Source: Streptomyces sp. YS415 (GTDB lineage Bacteria; Actinomycetota; Actinomycetes; Streptomycetales; Streptomycetaceae). From it: a stretch of DNA of 64,000 nucleotides. Numbering within the stretch: position 1 is the first letter of the stretch; each line of letters begins with the position of its first letter. Where the stretch lies: the NCBI RefSeq assembly GCF_023544665.1, contig NZ_JAMJFL010000003.1, positions 62,001-126,000 on the forward strand. Reading direction: 5' to 3'. A model generated the notes under the pieces. It saw nothing but the letters and a program-made list of their open reading frames with translations. It ran no database searches and was not told the DNA's origin. Below are positions 62,373-64,000 of this stretch, piece after piece. Position numbers and translations under genes: made by a program.

Positions 62373-63632
62373 ATGACCCGACGCGCAGTGATCACGGGGC
62401 TGGGTGTGGTCGCCCCCGGAGGCATCGGCACCAAGGACTACTGGGAGCTGCTCACCGGCGGCCGGGCCGCGACCCGGCACATCACCTTCTTCGACGCCTC
62501 CGGTTACCGCTCCCGGGTCGCCGCCGAGGTCGACTTCGACCCCGCGGCCGCGGGACTCGGGGTCCGGGAGATCCACCGCATGGACCGCTCGGCGCAGTTC
62601 GCCGTGGTCAGCGCCTGGGAGGCGGTCGCGGACAGCGGCCTGGCGCTCGGTGGCCTGGACCCGCTGCGCACCGGCGTCAGCATCGGCTGCGCGGTCGGCG
62701 CGGCCACCAGCCTGGACGCGGCCTACCCGCTGCTCAGCGACGAGGGCCGCGACTGGCGCACCGACACCCGCTATGCCGTGCCGCAGCTGTACGACTACAC
62801 GGTGCCGAGCGCGCTCGCCCGCGAGGTCGCCTGGACCGTCGCCGCGCAGGGCCCGGTCGCGATGGTCTCCACCGGCTGCACCTCCGGGCTCGACGCCCTC
62901 GGCCACGCCGCCGGGATCATCGCCGAGGGATCGGCCGACGTGATGCTCGCCGGGGCCGCCGAGGCGCCCGTGTGCGCCATCACCGCGGCCTCCTTCGACG
63001 CCATCAAGGCCACCACGCCGTACGCGGGCGACGACCCCGCCGAGGCGTGCCGGCCCTTCGACCGCGACCGCGACGGGTTCGTGCTCGGCGAGGGCGGCGC
63101 CGTCCTCGTCCTGGAGGAGAAGGAGCACGCCCGCCGCCGCGGCGCGCACGTCTACGCCGAGATCGCCGGGTTCGCCACCCGCGGCAACGCCTTCCACATG
63201 ACCGGACTGCGCCCCGACGGCACCGAACTCGCCGCCGCCGTCCGCGCCGCCCTGGACGAGGCCCGGCTGCCCGCCGACGCCGTCGACTACGTCAACGCCC
63301 ACGGTTCCGGGACCCGGCAGAACGACGTCCACGAGACCAACGCGCTGAAGATCGGCCTCGGGTCGCACGCCTACGACGTACCGGTCAGCTCCATCAAGTC
63401 GATGATCGGCCACTCGCTGGGCGCCATCGGCTCCCTGGAGGCGGCCGCCTGCGCCCTGGCCCTGGAGCACGGCGCCGTCCCGCCGACCGCGAACCTCCAC
63501 ACCCAGGACCCGGAATGCGATCTCGACTACGTGCCCTTGACCGCGCGGACTCAGCCCCTCCGTACGGTCCTCAGCGTGGGCAGCGGCTTCGGGGGCCTGC
63601 AGAGCGCCCTCGTCCTGAGGAAGCCCGCATGA
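62373..63632 (+). CDS. Type II PKS ketosynthase alpha subunit
   Basis: A 419-residue KS-alpha of the actinorhodin type. Catalytic Cys169 is in STGCTSGLD, with His310 in VNAHGSGT and His347 in [26 protein letters not shown] sequence follows in the middle. It catalyses iterative malonyl condensation with the chain length factor encoded next. It is not a primary-metabolism FabF: the TGCTSGLD motif and the CLF partner are diagnostic. The ATG has no evident ribosome site. The stop overlaps the CLF start (ATGA), the usual coupling of the heterodimer. The matching ACP is at 26008-26280 and the ketoreductase and aromatase at 13.6-15.4 kb. Confidence 0.95.
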   Translation: MTRRAVITGLGVVAPGGIGTKDYWELLTGGRAATRHITFFDASGYRSRVAAEVDFDPAAAGLGVREIHRMDRSAQFAVVSAWEAVADSGLALGGLDPLRTGVSIGCAVGAATSLDAAYPLLSDEGRDWRTDTRYAVPQLYDYTVPSALAREVAWTVAAQGPVAMVSTGCTSGLDALGHAAGIIAEGSADVMLAGAAEAPVCAITAASFDAIKATTPYAGDDPAEACRPFDRDRDGFVLGEGGAVLVLEEKEHARRRGAHVYAEIAGFATRGNAFHMTGLRPDGTELAAAVRAALDEARLPADAVDYVNAHGSGTRQNDVHETNALKIGLGSHAYDVPVSSIKSMIGHSLGAIGSLEAAACALALEHGAVPPTANLHTQDPECDLDYVPLTARTQPLRTVLSVGSGFGGLQSALVLRKPA

Positions 63633-64000
63633 CCCCCGAACCCGCCCCGGCCCCGCCCGCCCGGGTGCGCGCGGCCGTCACCGGACTCGGTGTCGTCGCC
63701 CCCAACGGCGTCGGCACCCAGGCCTGGTGGCAGGCGACCCTGCGCGGGGTCAGCGCCCTGCGCCCGGCCCGCGACGCGCCCGTCGACCGTGTCCCGGTCG
63801 CCGGTGAGGTCGCCTCCTTCGTGGCCGAACAGCACGTGCCCAGCCGGCTGCTGCCGCAGACCGCCCGCTTCACCCGGCTCGCGCTCGCCGCAGCCGCCGA
63901 GGCCCTGGACGACGCCGGCGTCGACCCCGCCGTGCTGGAGGAGTACGGCGCCGGTGTGTTCACCGCCAGCTCGGCCGGCGGCTACGAGTTCGGGCAGCAC
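63629..64000 (+). CDS. Type II PKS chain length factor (KS-beta), 5' part
   Basis: The first 124 codons are present and the gene runs off the right edge; a full CLF has about 400 residues. The start [21 protein letters not shown] and the following [33 protein letters not shown] are typical of chain length factors, which partner KS-alpha and set polyketide length. The glutamine that replaces the active-site cysteine lies beyond the window, so chain length cannot be estimated. It overlaps KS-alpha by 4 bp. Confidence 0.92.
   Translation, partial: MTPEPAPAPPARVRAAVTGLGVVAPNGVGTQAWWQATLRGVSALRPARDAPVDRVPVAGEVASFVAEQHVPSRLLPQTARFTRLALAAAAEALDDAGVDPAVLEEYGAGVFTASSAGGYEFGQH

Noticed and set aside
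62373..64000. Possibility that the last two genes are FabF-like housekeeping ketosynthases
   Set aside because: The first has the TGCTSGLD active-site motif at Cys169, and the second starts by ATGA overlap with a chain-length-factor-type N-terminus. This is the type II antibiotic PKS pair.

Overview
The window reads as chromosomal DNA of a Streptomyces-type actinomycete. It is very GC-rich with strong third-position G/C bias, has frequent GTG and some TTG starts, many ATGA, GTGA and TGATG gene junctions, rare TTA codons confined to specialised-metabolism genes, and a SARP-type activator. No rRNA, tRNA, insertion sequence or CRISPR array was seen.

Positions 1 to 13.4 kb are accessory carbohydrate metabolism. 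The 3' end of a TrmA-like RNA methyltransferase is followed by a beta-mannan/manno-oligosaccharide locus: a ROK protein, a three-gene ABC sugar importer, a GH2 beta-mannosidase, a LacI regulator, a secreted GH5 mannanase with fibronectin-like and carbohydrate-binding modules, an alpha/beta hydrolase and a secreted GH26 mannanase.

From 13.6 kb to the right edge the window is one large biosynthetic region that continues past 64.0 kb. Type II polyketide genes lie at both ends and in the middle: aromatase/cyclase, an ActIII-type ketoreductase, two NTF2-like proteins, an SDR and an ActVA-ORF5-like flavoprotein at 13.6-18.7 kb; the type II ACP at 26.0 kb; KS-alpha and the start of the chain length factor at 62.4-64.0 kb. 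A second group at 19.2-25.9 kb holds a fatty acyl-AMP ligase, SARP, stand-alone acyltransferase, unusual acyl-CoA-dehydrogenase-like protein, ACP and Sfp-type PPTase. Nested inside is a complete pyrrole pathway: a prolyl-AMP ligase and prolyl-carrier dehydrogenase (55.3-57.9 kb), a PltL-like carrier protein and a PltA-like halogenase (26.4-28.1 kb), a type II thioesterase, two modular PKSs (29.5-42.3 kb) ending in a thioester reductase domain, an MFS exporter, five further flavin-dependent halogenase-family genes, an aromatic hydroxylase and a flavin reductase. A CPA2 antiporter and a 2-oxoacid:ferredoxin oxidoreductase pair (57.9-62.2 kb) link this block to KS-alpha/CLF.

The modular PKS is predicted by domain logic to extend pyrrolyl-2-carbonyl three times, reduce once and release an aldehyde. 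Aldol aromatisation would then give a 2-hydroxyphenyl pyrrolyl ketone of the pyrrolomycin/marinopyrrole type, ready for multiple chlorination. How this connects to the type II polyketide is unknown. The genes are interleaved rather than adjacent, and similar 11-bp-periodic direct repeats placed 6 bp before a -10 box precede the PKS operon, both halogenase operons and KS-alpha, so a co-regulated hybrid or paired pathway is the most interesting reading. I could not match the whole cluster to a described one from memory.
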